Below, in pieces: positions 11,801 through 52,340 of a DNA stretch of 64,000 nucleotides. The number at the start of each line of letters is the position of its first letter. Position 1 is the stretch's first letter. The notes beneath the pieces were generated by a model. That model searched no databases, was not told the DNA's origin, and saw nothing but the letters and a program-made list of their open reading frames with translations. Source of the DNA: Paracentrotus lividus (taxonomy: Eukaryota > Echinodermata > Echinoidea > Camarodonta > Echinidae); assembly GCA_940671915.1 (NCBI GenBank), contig CALNVZ010003435.1:2334801-2398800 (forward strand). The letters are read 5' to 3'. The translations under genes were made by a program, and so were the position numbers.

Positions 11801-14226
11801 CACCAAAAAGAAGAAAACTGGTTGAAGCAGAAATTAACTTTCACTAAGGGTTAGGGAGAGAAGAAAATAGTTTTAAAAGTGCAAAAGTTAATTTGTACAT
11901 TATGTAGAACATGTAGCATGCACATAGGCCATACATGCATGCCCTACACTTTTTTGTTGTACGTAATAATTTGGAATGATAATGATGAAATCTGTTGTGA
12001 ATTCAAAGCATAGCTTTTTTTTCCCTAAATATAAATCTATCTGCTGAGATATTCAGTTCAGTTGAGTCATCCGATCAGTCGAAAAACATTAATCATGTTG
12101 CACAATGTAGTAGGGCCTACATTTTCAAGGATATTTGGATTTAAATTCAATCTCTTTTGTCACCAACATTTGATATGTTTTGAATGAATGAAATGATTGA
12201 ATAGTTTGTTGATGTTGATAGATTGCATGTTGTATAGGATATTTTGCTCTAATTTACAGGGAGGGAATTAGGACAATCTTACATGTTATTGATAAGCTTC
12301 ATTTTTGTAATCAACTTACTATCAAAATTATTAAGTTCATGAATACACATAGGCCTACATGTACATGTATGGCAGGCTTTATCTAGAGAGGGTCTATATT
12401 CATTAAATAGGTGTAGGACTGTTTCATTATTCAATCCATTTCAATTCAATAATGGTTTCTGTTCATACATGTATAGTCCATCTGATTATTGATATCATAA
12501 GTCAGAAATGATTATTATAATAATCAGTATCATTATTTAGTAATTCATGCTACTCTGATATTCATACCACTCTGTTCTTTTCAATAAATGGTATTACTCC
12601 AGATCATTGTAATGAGAACCATATGTGGGTATATCATTATTGTAATACTCTTCTGATCTGTAAAATACCCAAGGGACTTATTATTTGTTAAGACTATTTT
12701 AATGAACCATATGTGGATTATACAATTTATTTTAATACTGCAAGTTGCAATTAATCATAAAATCTTGAGTATTATGTTGAGAGGATGATGTAAGGATTCA
12801 AGTCTTCCACGTCATTCCACACAGTGTGGCTTCTTTATTTCTCATAAGCTGAACACTCAATATACACATACACATGGACAGAACACACTCTTTTTTTATT
12901 GTGCCTTTGTTACTGTCAAATTCTATAGAAGCTGGCAGTTCTTTTATGCTCTCCCAATCCCCTTGGGTGGATGTTTGAATAGCTGTTACATAATCCAACA
13001 TTACCACTGAGATCCTATTCCTAAAAAGCCCATTGTCTTGGCTGAATGGGTGTAGCAGAATAGAGAGGGGTTCCAACAAGAAACTTGAACAATGTCCATG
13101 CACTTTCAGTTACCTGGGCTGCAGACAGGTAATCTTGTTTTCGCATCACTGCTTGAGGACCATAATCATTGTTACTTTGTATTTTGTTTATTTCTAAAGC
13201 AAGTTTATTGGACTGGCTTGTCAATACATGATGTATGATTATATATGTTGAAATACATGTCAAATATATTAAATTTAAAAGTCTGTGGGAGAATTGATTC
13301 TGAAGAATTTATTGAATTAAACAAATAAAAAAAAAAAAGATTAGTCATGTGTTAAATGTAATTGAATGAGACAAATGACTATGTACATGAAATATTTTTT
13401 ATAGCTTTTGTAAAAAAAAATGTTAACAAATATTACATGTACTTCAGGCACGTGGGGAAATGGAAAAGGTAAAAATAAATCCATTATACAGTTATGCCTA
13501 CATTTATACTTTCTGGTATTTTATGATTGAATAGTCATAAAATATGCTGGCATTCATTGATTATGATCGATAAAATTTCAAACCATCAATAATATTTGTG
13601 ATTTTAGTTATTTAGCCTGTCAATTCTCATTCAATCCATAGAATATTTGAAAAGTGCATTTGAACTTCGATATTGAGAATACCCATAAAACACTCTTTAT
13701 TGTCATAGAAGATATGCCAACAAGATAAAAATCCAAAATTACAAAACATGTAGGGGCCTACATCAAGCATGGCTATAGAATGTATCGCGGATTCGTATAA
13801 TATAAATTATGATCCTATTTTTCCCCAACTTTTTATTTATTACAAAATATAGGATGCATTTACATCCACCTTCTGTAGGAGGCCTACAAGCAATGTATCT
13901 GGCAAATTAGCTTTTGTGCTCAAAGAAAAAGCTCATTATCTGTCTTTCTGGAATCTAGTCCGCCTAATCAGACTCTTCAGGTCTAATCAGTAGAGAGGAG
14001 ATGTGTGGGAGGGAAAGATAAATACAGGCCCATAGCAGAGAGAATACTGGAACACTCTGTTTGTTTTTCTACCTCGTTCTGTCAACATTCATGTCTGTTC
14101 ATTGATTTTGGCATTTGATTGCGATGCACCGGTGCATGCATGTAAATGTAGGCTTTTGAGATACAAAGGCGTAGACAAACATTTCACAGAATCGCTTGGT
14201 ACTTACAGACAGTAAATTAATATGCA
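8876..14226. other. intergenic, no gene recognised
   Basis: Low-complexity and AT-rich DNA, including TG/CA-rich stretches near 9520-9560 and 9880-9930 and a C-run followed by an A-run near 11367-11405. Overlapping ORFs at 9358-9895 and 12798-13263 lie on both strands without domains and are considered chance. Confidence 0.5.
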
Positions 14227-14291
14227 CATATGAAACATATATTTTCATTCATTTATTGACAATAAATGAATGAAAATATATGTTTCATATG
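14227..14291. repeat. Perfect 65-bp palindrome (hairpin)
   Basis: Two 32-base arms are exact reverse complements, separated by a single A at 14259. The outer ends are CATATG and the inner ends ATTTATTG / CAATAAAT. A transcript would fold into an uninterrupted stem, while the DNA could extrude a cruciform. The minimal loop fits an inverted duplication or foldback remnant better than a microRNA precursor. Confidence 0.8.
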
Positions 14292-14878
14292 GGTAAATGG
14301 CAAAATTACATTGAATTATTATTTATTTGACAAAAAAACCCCAAAAACATAAAAAGTAAAATACAAAAAAATTGCATGTACTAGCCCTCGATTTAAAACC
14401 ATGACATTATTCAAGTAATTTTTAAGAGGTAATGGGGCCAACATATTGTGAACACTAGATTTAATAGTTATTTGTATGTTCTTTCATATGTATTCTTTCC
14501 TCTCTGGCCGTTCAAAATTGATGTGTTCATTTAATACTGTTTCTTAAAAGCAGCTCAATGTGATATTTATATTTAGAATTAAGTCAAACAGTAATGTATA
14601 CGGTATTGACTATATTAAAGACCCTCATGTTCATTGTACCTGTAGATGTAGGTTTTGTCTGAATATTGGATAATTAATATTTTAACTAAGGCTGAGGGTG
14701 TAACATGATATGGGCCTATACCATTATCTTTTCAACAGGTATGCTCATGTTATCAAGGTTTAAGAGGATACTTTTTATCTCCATTTAATGTAGGCCTACG
14801 GTGAATAATGTATAATGTAATGTAAAAGGTTTTATGGACTGCACATCTCTTTCAGACTGTATATGCCTTGTTGATGAG

Positions 14879-15297
14879 TTTAAAGGGGAAGGCCACTCTA
14901 AACTTCAGTTGTTTTTAATTGGTAGGGCCTACATGTAAATGCAGAAAATGAGAGAAACATATCCAAGAAGGTTTGACAAAAATAAATTGTGGAAGACCTG
15001 TACTGGCAAGCTGCTCCGTCAAAATGTTGTGTTTTTTTTCCCCATTTTTTTTCCCCAGAAGGATACCATTTAACATATTTATGACTATCTATATCATGCA
15101 TTAGTCTTCCGTACACCTCTATATCTACATAATGTATCCCTTCATCTAAATCAAAGAATGACTGTCAGGGGAATTTATGGCATTTACAATACATAACCTA
15201 ACATAAAACTAAAACTTTACATACTCTGTTTCTTTGATTGTTCCGCTAAAAGTCATACCAATGTCATCTTAATTTCTGGCTGCACTCCCCCTTTAAA
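14879..15297. mobile_element. Possible TTAA-type MITE with weak termini
   Basis: TTTAAAGGGGAAG near 14879 is matched in inverted orientation by CTCCCCCTTTAAA near 15285-15297. Arms beyond about 13 bp do not align well, so this is a tentative call. The tips resemble those of the 32936-33529 foldback. Confidence 0.3.
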
Positions 15298-16559
15298 ATT
15301 TTTGTTTGTAATGTGAATCCATGATAGTTACAGCCTCAATTTGAAAAAAAAGAACAACAACAACCCAAGAAAACATAATTTTTAGCCCTTTGCACTTAGG
15401 GCCTGACACAAATGTCGGTCGACATGTTCGCAGTTTGCGAGTCCCTACATCATGTGTTTAATATTGAATAAGATGGTCTACCACATGAAAAGTCATAAGT
15501 GCCTTTGTAAGGACAAAACGAAAAAATCATAAAGAATATTTTCATGGATAATGACAAGAAAGCCTACTTTATGAAATATAAATGGCCATGCACAAATTAA
15601 CAGAGCAACCATGGATGATTTGTTGAGATGGTCCCTGAGTGTGGGTCACTCATGGGTCAGCTATATATATTTAGCATTGTGCACAGACTGTACAGTAACT
15701 GGCTGTAGGCTTTATGATGTACAGTATGGAGCTGATTTATAACCAAGTCAAATTTTTCCATAACACCAACTTGTATTTCAACTTGGGGAAATTTGACATA
15801 TTCTCAAATTACTCATCTTTATCTAAACATTCAAGTGGAATGAAATATTGGAATACCTGGCAGTAAGCCATGTCCTGGTATTATGTTTCACTACTTATTG
15901 CTGTTATTACTGTGAAATAGAGGAAATAACACTCTTATCTCAAAACATGTCAAAATAGTAATGAACTTTGTAATATTTAAATAATCTTTAAATAAATAGT
16001 ATTAAATTTATTTTTTTTAGCATAATCTAAGCCCACATACATGTAAATGTGTGCAGGTAGATTAATGCATTAATAGTTGTTGACAGATGAAATAATATTC
16101 TACATAAAATAGCGTAGCAAATAAGTGCTGTCGCACTATTCAATAGACGGACAAACTAATTAGGCCTGTCTAGGCTTTTGTCTTTTACATCCATGGAAAT
16201 ATGAAATACAGGTGTACAAATACTTTCTAAACCCAAACCCATGAACATTGTGTACAATATGACCTGTCTTTGGAATTCACAAGCTTGTGCTTCATTTTGT
16301 TTTTTCCAGGAACCACGATAATCACCATAGCCCCAGATGGGCCTATATACAGTGAGTGCTTCCAGAGCAGCATGAACAATGAATATTATCCGTTGACCTT
16401 TAGACTTAATCTTCCATAAATCCTTCTTCTCTCCAACTTTACAGTGATCTTCTGCTGAACCTGTGACAAGATCTCCACCATTACCCATTGGATTACAATA
16501 TCTTTATCTTACTTGGATACCTCTTACCAATCAACTTGGAATTAAATCTTGAGAAACAA
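15298..16559. other. intergenic; minus-strand 110-codon ORF of unknown meaning
   Basis: Mostly non-coding. An ATG-initiated minus-strand ORF at 16488-16156 (110 codons) begins about 300 bp upstream of the ANKRD11/12-like start and points away from it. It has no domain I recognise. It could be the first exon of a divergent transcript or chance. Confidence 0.3.
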
Positions 16560-16782
16560 ACATCGGATGTCTCCTGTGCCGGCCCCGTTGCGGTCTCTCT
16601 AGAGGAGTTTGATTGCTAGAGGGTTGGCTAGCGAGCGGGCTTGTAGCTAGCCACAGTCTTTGGGCGGGGACGTTGAGGCAGCCGCCGTTGTCGTCTTTCT
16701 TGCCATCACGGTTCGTTCCGGCTTCAAACTGACTCGCTACCACACCGTGGATTTAAATGCAGTGTCGGGATTGGAAGACAGC
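16560..16782 (+). promoter_or_regulatory. Probable promoter / 5' UTR of the ANKRD11/12-like gene
   Basis: This stretch is clearly richer in G, C and CpG than its surroundings (for example CCGGCCCCG near 16580 and GGGCGGGGACG near 16662, a GC-box-like site). It lies immediately upstream of the first ATG in frame with the downstream exons. No TATA box is evident, which fits a housekeeping-type CpG-rich start. The transcription start cannot be placed from sequence alone. The frame stays open back to about 16660, but no upstream in-frame ATG exists. Confidence 0.45.
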
Positions 16783-45130
<28,348 letters not shown>

Positions 45131-48100
45131 CGTCTCTCTTGCTTCACTTAGTTACTGAATGGTCAGCCCTCCTTGTGTCCATTCAACCCATGTTCCAATC
45201 ATAGAAGTCAACAGGGAAATTGACCTGTTGCCTGCATGATGTAGCTCTTGCTTCACGTAGTTATTCAGGGATCTACCCTCGTCAGTACCATTCAACCCAG
45301 GTACCCTTCATAGAAGTCAACAGAGACTTTGACTTGTTGCCTGCATGACGTAGCTCTCGCTTCACCTAGTCATCCAGGGATCTACAGCAGGGCCTGGGAC
45401 AGGGGAGATGGTTTAAGTGGGTCTTCAGGGCATTAACACTTCACTCAACCTTCTTGTTGGGGCAGGGTGATTGGCATTTTTACACCACATGTTCACTTGT
45501 ACCTCAAGGATGGTTCACAGTAGACATGTATTGTAAAGATGGTGAAGATGCATGATGATGTGTGTACAATTTCTCTTGTGAAACCAGTGAACTAGATTGG
45601 TCTACCTTAATTAAACAGATTAAATGGAAGAGGTAGCCAACATTTCTTTTCATCTGAAGACAAGTACATTTTTTTACCAGATCACATTTCAGCTATCGGC
45701 TGTATTGTCCTAAGTAACCGTTAGTAACTTCTTAGAAAACTACTCCAAAATCCCTTCTACATATCTTAAAACAATCCTGCTCGTCCAAGTTGCGTATTAT
45801 TTTTTTTTTTTTCTCTCTATGAATTTTGTTATAAACATAAAGCAGCTGACTGTAGAGATAAAAGAATATCATGCGATTGTAGTGAGACAACTCTTATGCG
45901 TATTACTTGAAGTTGTTTCAAATATATTCTTTTGTTTATAGTGCATTATATTAAAAAAAATCAACTGTTACTATGAAATTGAAGTCATCTAATTCCTCAA
46001 GAAATATAATTTGACAGGGGCAAATGAAAACATGTTATTGATTTGAGATTTAAGGACCAACCTACATGGACTTCTATGAAATAATCATCTTTATTCATCC
46101 AAAAACATGAATGGCAATTCATTGGAGACCCTAAATTGCACGAGTCTAATTAATTATGTCATTTAGTATATTGATTTCAACCTTGTGGTCCCTTAGTGGA
46201 ACATGTGGAAATGTGTAATAGTCCCTCAATTGTTTGATATAGATTAGCTTTTTGCCATTCAATTTAATAGTGCATGCATGAAGACAGAATTTCTTTTTAG
46301 GATCTGTCAGATAAGCAGTAATTATCTAGTCTCACTTTATTCACTAATTCATATGACAAGTCTTGCTTTGTACCTTCTTTGTACTGTAGACTTTGAGTGA
46401 GGACGCATTTTCAACTAAATTAATTCATCATGTTCCTGGGCACATTGCATTGAAAGAATATTTTTGCTGTCGTGATGGCACCATGTAAATAGATTTTTAG
46501 AAGAGGTGAGGCAGGTTAATAGGGTGGGCTGGTGCTCAAATGCGTCACATTTTGTATCGTCATTATCAGGCACTTACATGGTTTAAGTCTGTATTGAAGA
46601 TGTTCGTTGGTCATACCATTAATGATCAACCTGTCAGTACGAAACCAGCGTTGTAAATATGATCTCTTGTACATAAAGGAAGTGAAGCTGTAAATATCTT
46701 TATTTTTCATCACTAACCTCGACCTCCGGTGTGATTGATGTGGTCCGGGTATACCTTGTTGGCCTGTAGTCTCAATCGAAAGAGTCCTCCCTCTCCGTGG
46801 TTACAGGTGGGATGGAGGATGCGGTAGAGTCATCTATGCTAATGTCTTGTGTTTCTATATTGTACTGTCTGTCTTGTACCGTATTCAGTTGATGAGTAGT
46901 GAGGTTGTCACTTAACAAGTCAAATATATTTGCCCACTTGTGTATGGCGCTGACTGTTGTAGTACGTGCATAGCAATCAGAGTTCAAAGTTCACATAAAA
47001 CACTATCTAGTAAGTTAGCCCCCATCCAGTAAGATGTAATATGTATAACACTTCTTTGATACATACATAGCAACAAATTTAAAACACTGTCATAGAAGTT
47101 AACCCCATGAAGTGTAACATGAATTATGTGTATAATCCTAACCCAACGCGATGTAAAACATTATATACTCCAATGTTCTTGTGGTATATCAATTCATAAA
47201 TTCCATATCTGCAATTAAAATGGTCATTTAGCTGCATTGTGTAAGAGATTAGTCTCAAGGACTTTATACAGAGAACTGTTTTAGAGGCTCTCTCAAATAT
47301 CATGTGAACAATGCTCCCATACCCATGAATTACATTGAACGTATTATGATTATATTTTTTTGACAGAGTTTGTAAGTTAAAATTCCCTAGTAAATCCATC
47401 TCTGCTTAAATAGTTCAGATTATTGATCAATTGAGATGAGATCTCCTCTCCAGGATTACTCAAGACAAAATACGTTTTCTTTAATGATGCAAAACACCTG
47501 CTTAAAACCAATTATCAGGCAAGCTCATTGACTTACTGAAAATATCAATGAATTTTATGTCAATATAATAGTTTGATAATTGAATGGTACCTTAATTTGC
47601 ACTTCTGTTTTGTTGTTCCATTTGGATTTGGGAAGAAAATTGGTTGTTTTGAGATTTAAGATTTTCAATCAGGGATGTTGCAAATTTAACTGTATCATTG
47701 GCATTGTTGAGTTTTCTGTTTGTCACAAGACCGATCCAAATTTTTTATTGTTATTCATTACTTATCCATGTTTCTAAATTGTGTCTGATGTAAGCACCAT
47801 TTGGTATGTTAAATTGATGTTAAATTTGAAGTTAAGAGTGAATGGTTGTCCATTGTGTTTCACTAGTATTCTGTCAGTATTGTTTGATATGCTTTGGTTT
47901 TTGACATATTTTTGAAACGATGGAAAATTGTAGGGATACATGTATTTAAAAAAAACATGTGGCTTTTTATTGTCACTATTGATTATGAGAATTTCTTAAA
48001 TCTCCTATTCTCTTCAGTTTTATTGTCTGGTTGGAACATTTCTTTCGAAAATAGATTAACAGGAGCTTCAACACATTGATTAAAATCTAACATTTATCTA

Positions 48101-48560
48101 ATCTGAATTACACTTACATTGTACTAATCATACAGTTGTCAAATGTGCAAAAAATTTTGTCTGCGGCATTATTCTTCTATATTCATGAAAAAAAAAACAG
48201 TTTCTCTGATATATGAACTCGCAAAGACCTATCTCTTGAAATTATACCCTTCAAACTGAAGAAAACAAAGTGATTGATACTGTTCAATGTTATTTCAATA
48301 TATGTACTAGTTCTTTGCACCCATTTGTGCCTTTGTGTGCAGATGTAGTGGTTTATCAACTATTAATTAAGAAAAGAAAACACAAAAATCAGTGGATATA
48401 TTTGATGTGTATAAGAAGTTGACTTGTAAAAACCCACTGTATTCTATTGTTACATACTGTGATTACAGTTCAAACACCACTGTATGATGGCAGCAAAGTT
48501 GATAAAAAAGTTTCTTGTTGAAATTTTTCTCATGAATAAAATGTAGAAAAAATAATCATC
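45131..48560 (+). other. Probable 3' UTR of the ANKRD11/12-like gene
   Basis: AT-rich DNA without a further convincing coding exon on the + strand. It begins with copies 2 and 3 of the 109-bp triplication. The first good AATAAA I noticed followed by a T/GT-rich stretch is at 48535-48540, giving a UTR of about 3.4 kb if used. A minus-strand ORF at 46987-46772 is protein-like in composition but unidentified. Confidence 0.4.
48535..48540 (+). terminator. Candidate polyadenylation signal AATAAA
   Basis: A canonical hexamer followed within about 40 bases by a TGCTGTTTTGAGAGTCTTTTT stretch resembling a downstream GU/U-rich element. Its use is not proven; an earlier non-canonical signal is possible. 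Confidence 0.35.
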
Positions 48561-48609
48561 TCTGCTGTTTTGAGAGTCTTTTTATGCTTCAATGTCCTAG
48601 AAAGTGCCC

Positions 48610-49085
48610 CTTCTCCAAAGAGAGAGAGAATGTGGGGGTGGAGAGAGAGAGAGAGAAAAAAAGGAGACAGATACAGAGAGGGCGGGAAATATAGAATACG
48701 GTCTACATGAGTAAGTGTGAGAGAAAGAAAAATATGGAAATCTAATCATTTGTTTGCTTGTCGCAAGCGAAAATAGATTTTAAAAGGAAAGAGAGGGGTA
48801 GAGGAACGAGGAGAAAGATGAAGAGAGGACGAGAGATCTTATAGAAAAGGGTGTAAATGAGTAAGAGTGAATGAAAGAGCAAGATGGAAATATAATAATT
48901 CGTTTAATTATAAAAAGGAAAAACGGAGAAAGAGAGAGGGAGGAAAAGAAATAAAAAGAGTAGATGGGAAATAAAGACCAGGGTCTGGATGAATAATAGC
49001 GAGAGAAAGAAAAAGATGGATATATAATTCGTTTACTTGTCGAAAGGAAAAATAGATTACAAAAAGGAAGGAATGGAAATGAAAG
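48610..49085. repeat. GA-rich minisatellite, about 130-150 bp unit, 3 copies
   Basis: Units marked by GTCTACATGAGTAAG (48701), GTGTAAATGAGTAAG (48851) and GTCTGGATGAATAA (48983), each followed by GAGAGAAAGA, ATGGAAAT and TTCGTTTA-like words. It lies just beyond the probable 3' end of the ANKRD gene. Confidence 0.7.
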
Positions 49086-49195
49086 TAATATACAGTATAG
49101 ACATAATGGAATATCAGAACATGGAGAGGTAAAAAACAGACGCCAAAATACATATCAACAATGGATAAAATTCAAATTTGACAGATATATTATAC

Positions 49196-49430
49196 AACCT
49201 GCATTTATTTTCTATTTGCACCATATGCAGTATTTTAAGTAGGGGAGAGTGGGGTTAGTTGGAACACGGGGTTAGTTGAAACATTGTAATTTTCTTTAAC
49301 AGCTATAAATATATTTTTGCAAATCTACCCTCAGGTTGTAGTTGCTAGCAACCGCCATCCACCACATTACAGACAGCACACAAGTAAACCTGCATTTATT
49401 TTCTATTTGCACCATATGCAGTATTTTAAG
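49196..49430. repeat. 44-bp direct repeat, 191 bp apart
   Basis: The segment containing CTATTTGCACCATATGCAGT is present identically at 49196-49239 and 49387-49430. The DNA between starts exactly at the GGGGAGAG terminus of the MITE below. Confidence 0.85.
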
Positions 49431-50070
49431 CATGCTTGTTGAAGATGGATTACACCTGGAATTTTATTGGTCTTAAAAAATGCAGAAAAATAAAAGAAAA
49501 ATATGAGTGAAGGTTGGGGGAAAATCGACCAAAATATGATGAAGTTATGAATATTCAAAGTTTTGATTCTGTGACGTCACATGCGAGCAGATCTCCTATG
49601 TGTTATGTAGTGTAAATGCCATAAAATGTCTTTTTTTTTTCTGAAGAAAATAATTATGTCACCTGTGCGGTCGATATACCATCAAACATATGTTCATATA
49701 CATGACTATATCAAATTGACCCATTCCTTTATCAAGAACCATGACAAAAAGACAAATTTATGGAATTTACATACATAACCAATGGGAGAGCTGCTCGCAC
49801 GTGACGTCACATAATCAAAACTTTAAATATTCATAACTTCGCTATTTTGGGGTCGATTTTCTTCAAACTTTCACTAATAATTTTCTATTATTTTTCTTCA
49901 TTTTTTAAGACCAATAAAATTCCAGGGTGAACTTCCCCTTTTATGGGGTACATTTGTAGCATACAAAAAATACACTCAAGCTGATTGTTTATTGTTTCTT
50001 GAAATAAATCCGCTTTTGATTTACGGCCATTTTTGTGAAAAATGTTCCATATAACCCCGCTCTCCCCTAT
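49240..50070. mobile_element. Outer MITE with GGGGAGAGnGGGGTTA termini
   Basis: TAGGGGAGAGTGGGGTTAG at 49240 followed by TTGGAACA is mirrored by TGTTCCATATAACCCCGC and TCTCCCCTAT at 50043-50070. A second foldback lies inside it. Confidence 0.6.
49455..49926. mobile_element. Inner foldback, about 135-bp arms
   Basis: CCTGGAATTTTATTGGTCTT at 49455 is mirrored by AAGACCAATAAAATTCCAGG ending 49926. The arms continue inward to a GTGACGTCAC core on each side (about 49571 and 49800), with about 190 bp between. It is nested in the outer GGGGAGAG element. Confidence 0.8.
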
Positions 50071-50841
50071 TTCATCCAATATTTAAAACAAGTCTATGGA
50101 AGAAGATAATTGAGAACAAAATAATACAATCTACTCTTTAAAACATAATATAAGTTGGAGTAATTGGCAAATGAAATATAAAAATACATAATCTTGAAAG
50201 ACATAACATTCTTAAAATAGTTTAAAATAAATACATTCAACATTAACAATTCCTATTAATGTATTATATCTTTTATGTCTTATCTTCTATGTGCCATTAA
50301 ATTTCTAAATTGATTGTATTTTGCATAGCTTTTACATCATCATATTTGGAAGACAATTTGAATATTCCTCTAATGTTAAACTACTACATTGTGAAAAATA
50401 CTTAATTTCCGTACATTATCATTGTATTATACTATTTTAAATAATGTAAAAAGAAACTACCATGAAATGCATTTCATATAGGTAAAGAAACAATCTTCTA
50501 CAAACAATATTTTGATAAAGAAAATATAAATCAATATTGTAAATGGTGAGCAAGAAAATACTACTTTGCTATTCTCATTTTGAAGGATGAGACACTTCTT
50601 CTGTTTTTTATTTGTTTATTTGTTTTTTGTAATAAAAATCTGGTTACCCTGTTCATTTCAAATTGAAAACTCCAAACGTAACGTCTCTTCATATCTCATA
50701 AGTATAATCATTCTAAAATACATTGGCTATGAAAAAAGTACTGTTTATACAAAAAAATTGTATGAAACAATTAAAATCACCCGCCTTTATAAAGAACAAA
50801 ACAAAAATACAATAATACCGTTACCATAGACTCAGATCAAT
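50071..50841. other. AT-rich DNA, no gene recognised
   Basis: Very AT-rich. The 80-codon + ORF at 50587-50829 is Phe/Ile/Lys-rich and looks like chance. Possible 3' flank of the minus-strand remnant. Confidence 0.5.
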
Positions 50842-50847
50842 TTTATT
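50842..50847 (-). terminator. Candidate minus-strand poly(A) signal
   Basis: AATAAA on the minus strand (TTTATT on +), about 155 bp past the stop codon of the minus-strand coding remnant at 51002. Confidence 0.35.
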
Positions 50848-51001
50848 TTGATAATAACATTCGATAAAATAGTGCTAACCATCGAAATGATAAAAGATTT
50901 ACAATTTGAGGATTGTCAGATTTAACGATAGAAGGCCTAAATGAGAAAGAAATTATTCTCGTTTTTTTTTCAAAGTTGAAATTTGATGAAAGTCAGCCAC
51001 C

Positions 51002-51415
51002 TTACAAATATGTCGATTCATTATTTTCATTCGTAATATCGACCTCCTGTTCATAAACCTCCACGCTGACGTCATTTCCGCCATCAACCAGCTCTTCATC
51101 AATATCACAATCATCCGTGTTCGTTGCTGCCTCTGTTTACACGCTGCACCATTCGCGACTTGGTCGTATGACGGTGGCGCCTCTTCAGCAACCATGGCGT
51201 TCGCCGTTTCTTCGTTGCCTGATGAATCGCGTCTCCCGCTCAGTGGTCCTTTTTATATTAGCCTCAATGTCGTCGTCGTGATGGGGCGGGTTGAGCGGTT
51301 CCTTGTCTTCAGTCTTTGTGAAGATGTAACCTGCCTGTCTGTGCGACGATGAGTCTGACGTAACGACCCACAGAAGAACAAAGAATCCGAGTACGCCCCA
51401 TCGAGATCCACATCG
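51002..51415 (-). pseudogene. Terminal-exon-like remnant of a membrane protein tail with two compensating frameshifts
   Basis: Read on the minus strand from a possible acceptor TTTCACAAG (51416), one frame gives RWGVLGFFVLLWVVTSDSS, a single hydrophobic segment, then KTEDKEPLNPPHHDDDIEA. Coding character then passes to a second frame (SSGNEETANAMVAEEAPPSY), which includes a PPSY late-type/WW-binding motif encoded at 51167-51178. It then returns to the first frame for an acidic tail (DDCDIDEELVDGG) ending STYL and TAA at 51002-51004. The two shifts cancel, which fits a +1/-1 indel pair. I do not recognise the family. Alternatives are an old pseudogene, assembly indels, or a separate small gene from the ATG at 51195, which has TATAAAAAGG 54-63 bp upstream (51249-51258). 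Confidence 0.45.
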
Positions 51416-51424
51416 CTTGTGAAA

Positions 51425-52340
51425 TCAAAGAGTCTTCTGCGGCCTCCAACGTGGGGTGTCAGTTCTTATATAGGTGAAAATGAAGAACATAAGTCATATT
51501 TAATATGAATCAATATTAATTATTAATGTTGAAGACGAAAGAAACTTGTCGTAATCATGGTTCTCCCTTATTTTCCTTAATTTAGCGCCAACAATTGGGA
51601 CCAAATTGTCGACGCGGGAATTTTATGCAAAGTATATGACACTAAATAATATCCCACATTAATATCACTTAGGCATTTCCCACATGGCAGGCTTCCATAA
51701 AATACAACTTTATTACGATATTTTGATTGACAAAACTAATGTGTACATAATACTTCTCAACCATCCGAAAGTTGTTATTGAATGATCATACAATACTTGA
51801 CAAGGGTTAGTTGTATTATGTTTGTGTCCACAATCCCTAACAAAATATTCAGCTTAACTGCAACAGAGTTATGAGTCGATAATTTCTTTGTATATATCCA
51901 TAAAGTTTGTTTATGTATAATAATATAATATCATACATGTATTATTTATTATTTATTAGATCGCAACTAAATATTAAAAAAGATAATTTGATTCTTAATA
52001 GTTATGCGTCTCCACTGGCGCTTCCTATATTTTTTTGTATGTTTATTGGCATACAATGCAGACATTTTTTAATTGTTTATAATGGTGTGTTGGAAACTAT
52101 TTTTCCCTATTTTGGTTTATCCCGGTGGTCAGAGTTTGTATTTCGATCTCCTAGCAATTTACTATATTATACACAAACAATACAATTAGGTTTTTGTTTA
52201 ATGACATGTCAGTCCAATATAACCCAAACCCCTCTAGTACTTTTCGTGCCCATCAGCAATTTCTCAGATGACCTCAAAATCTTTTTAACATGGAGAAATT
52301 CTCACCTATTGCGATTCAGAATTAAAACTCGCTCTCAAAG
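51425..52340. other. no gene recognised; 160-codon + ORF of doubtful reality
   Basis: The ORF at 51907-52389 is Phe/Leu/Ile-rich, as AT-rich DNA often is, and its end overlaps a MITE. No domain is seen. Confidence 0.4.

Noticed and set aside
14227-14291. MicroRNA precursor
   Set aside because: The stem is perfect with a one-base centre, unlike the imperfect stem and larger loop of miRNA precursors.
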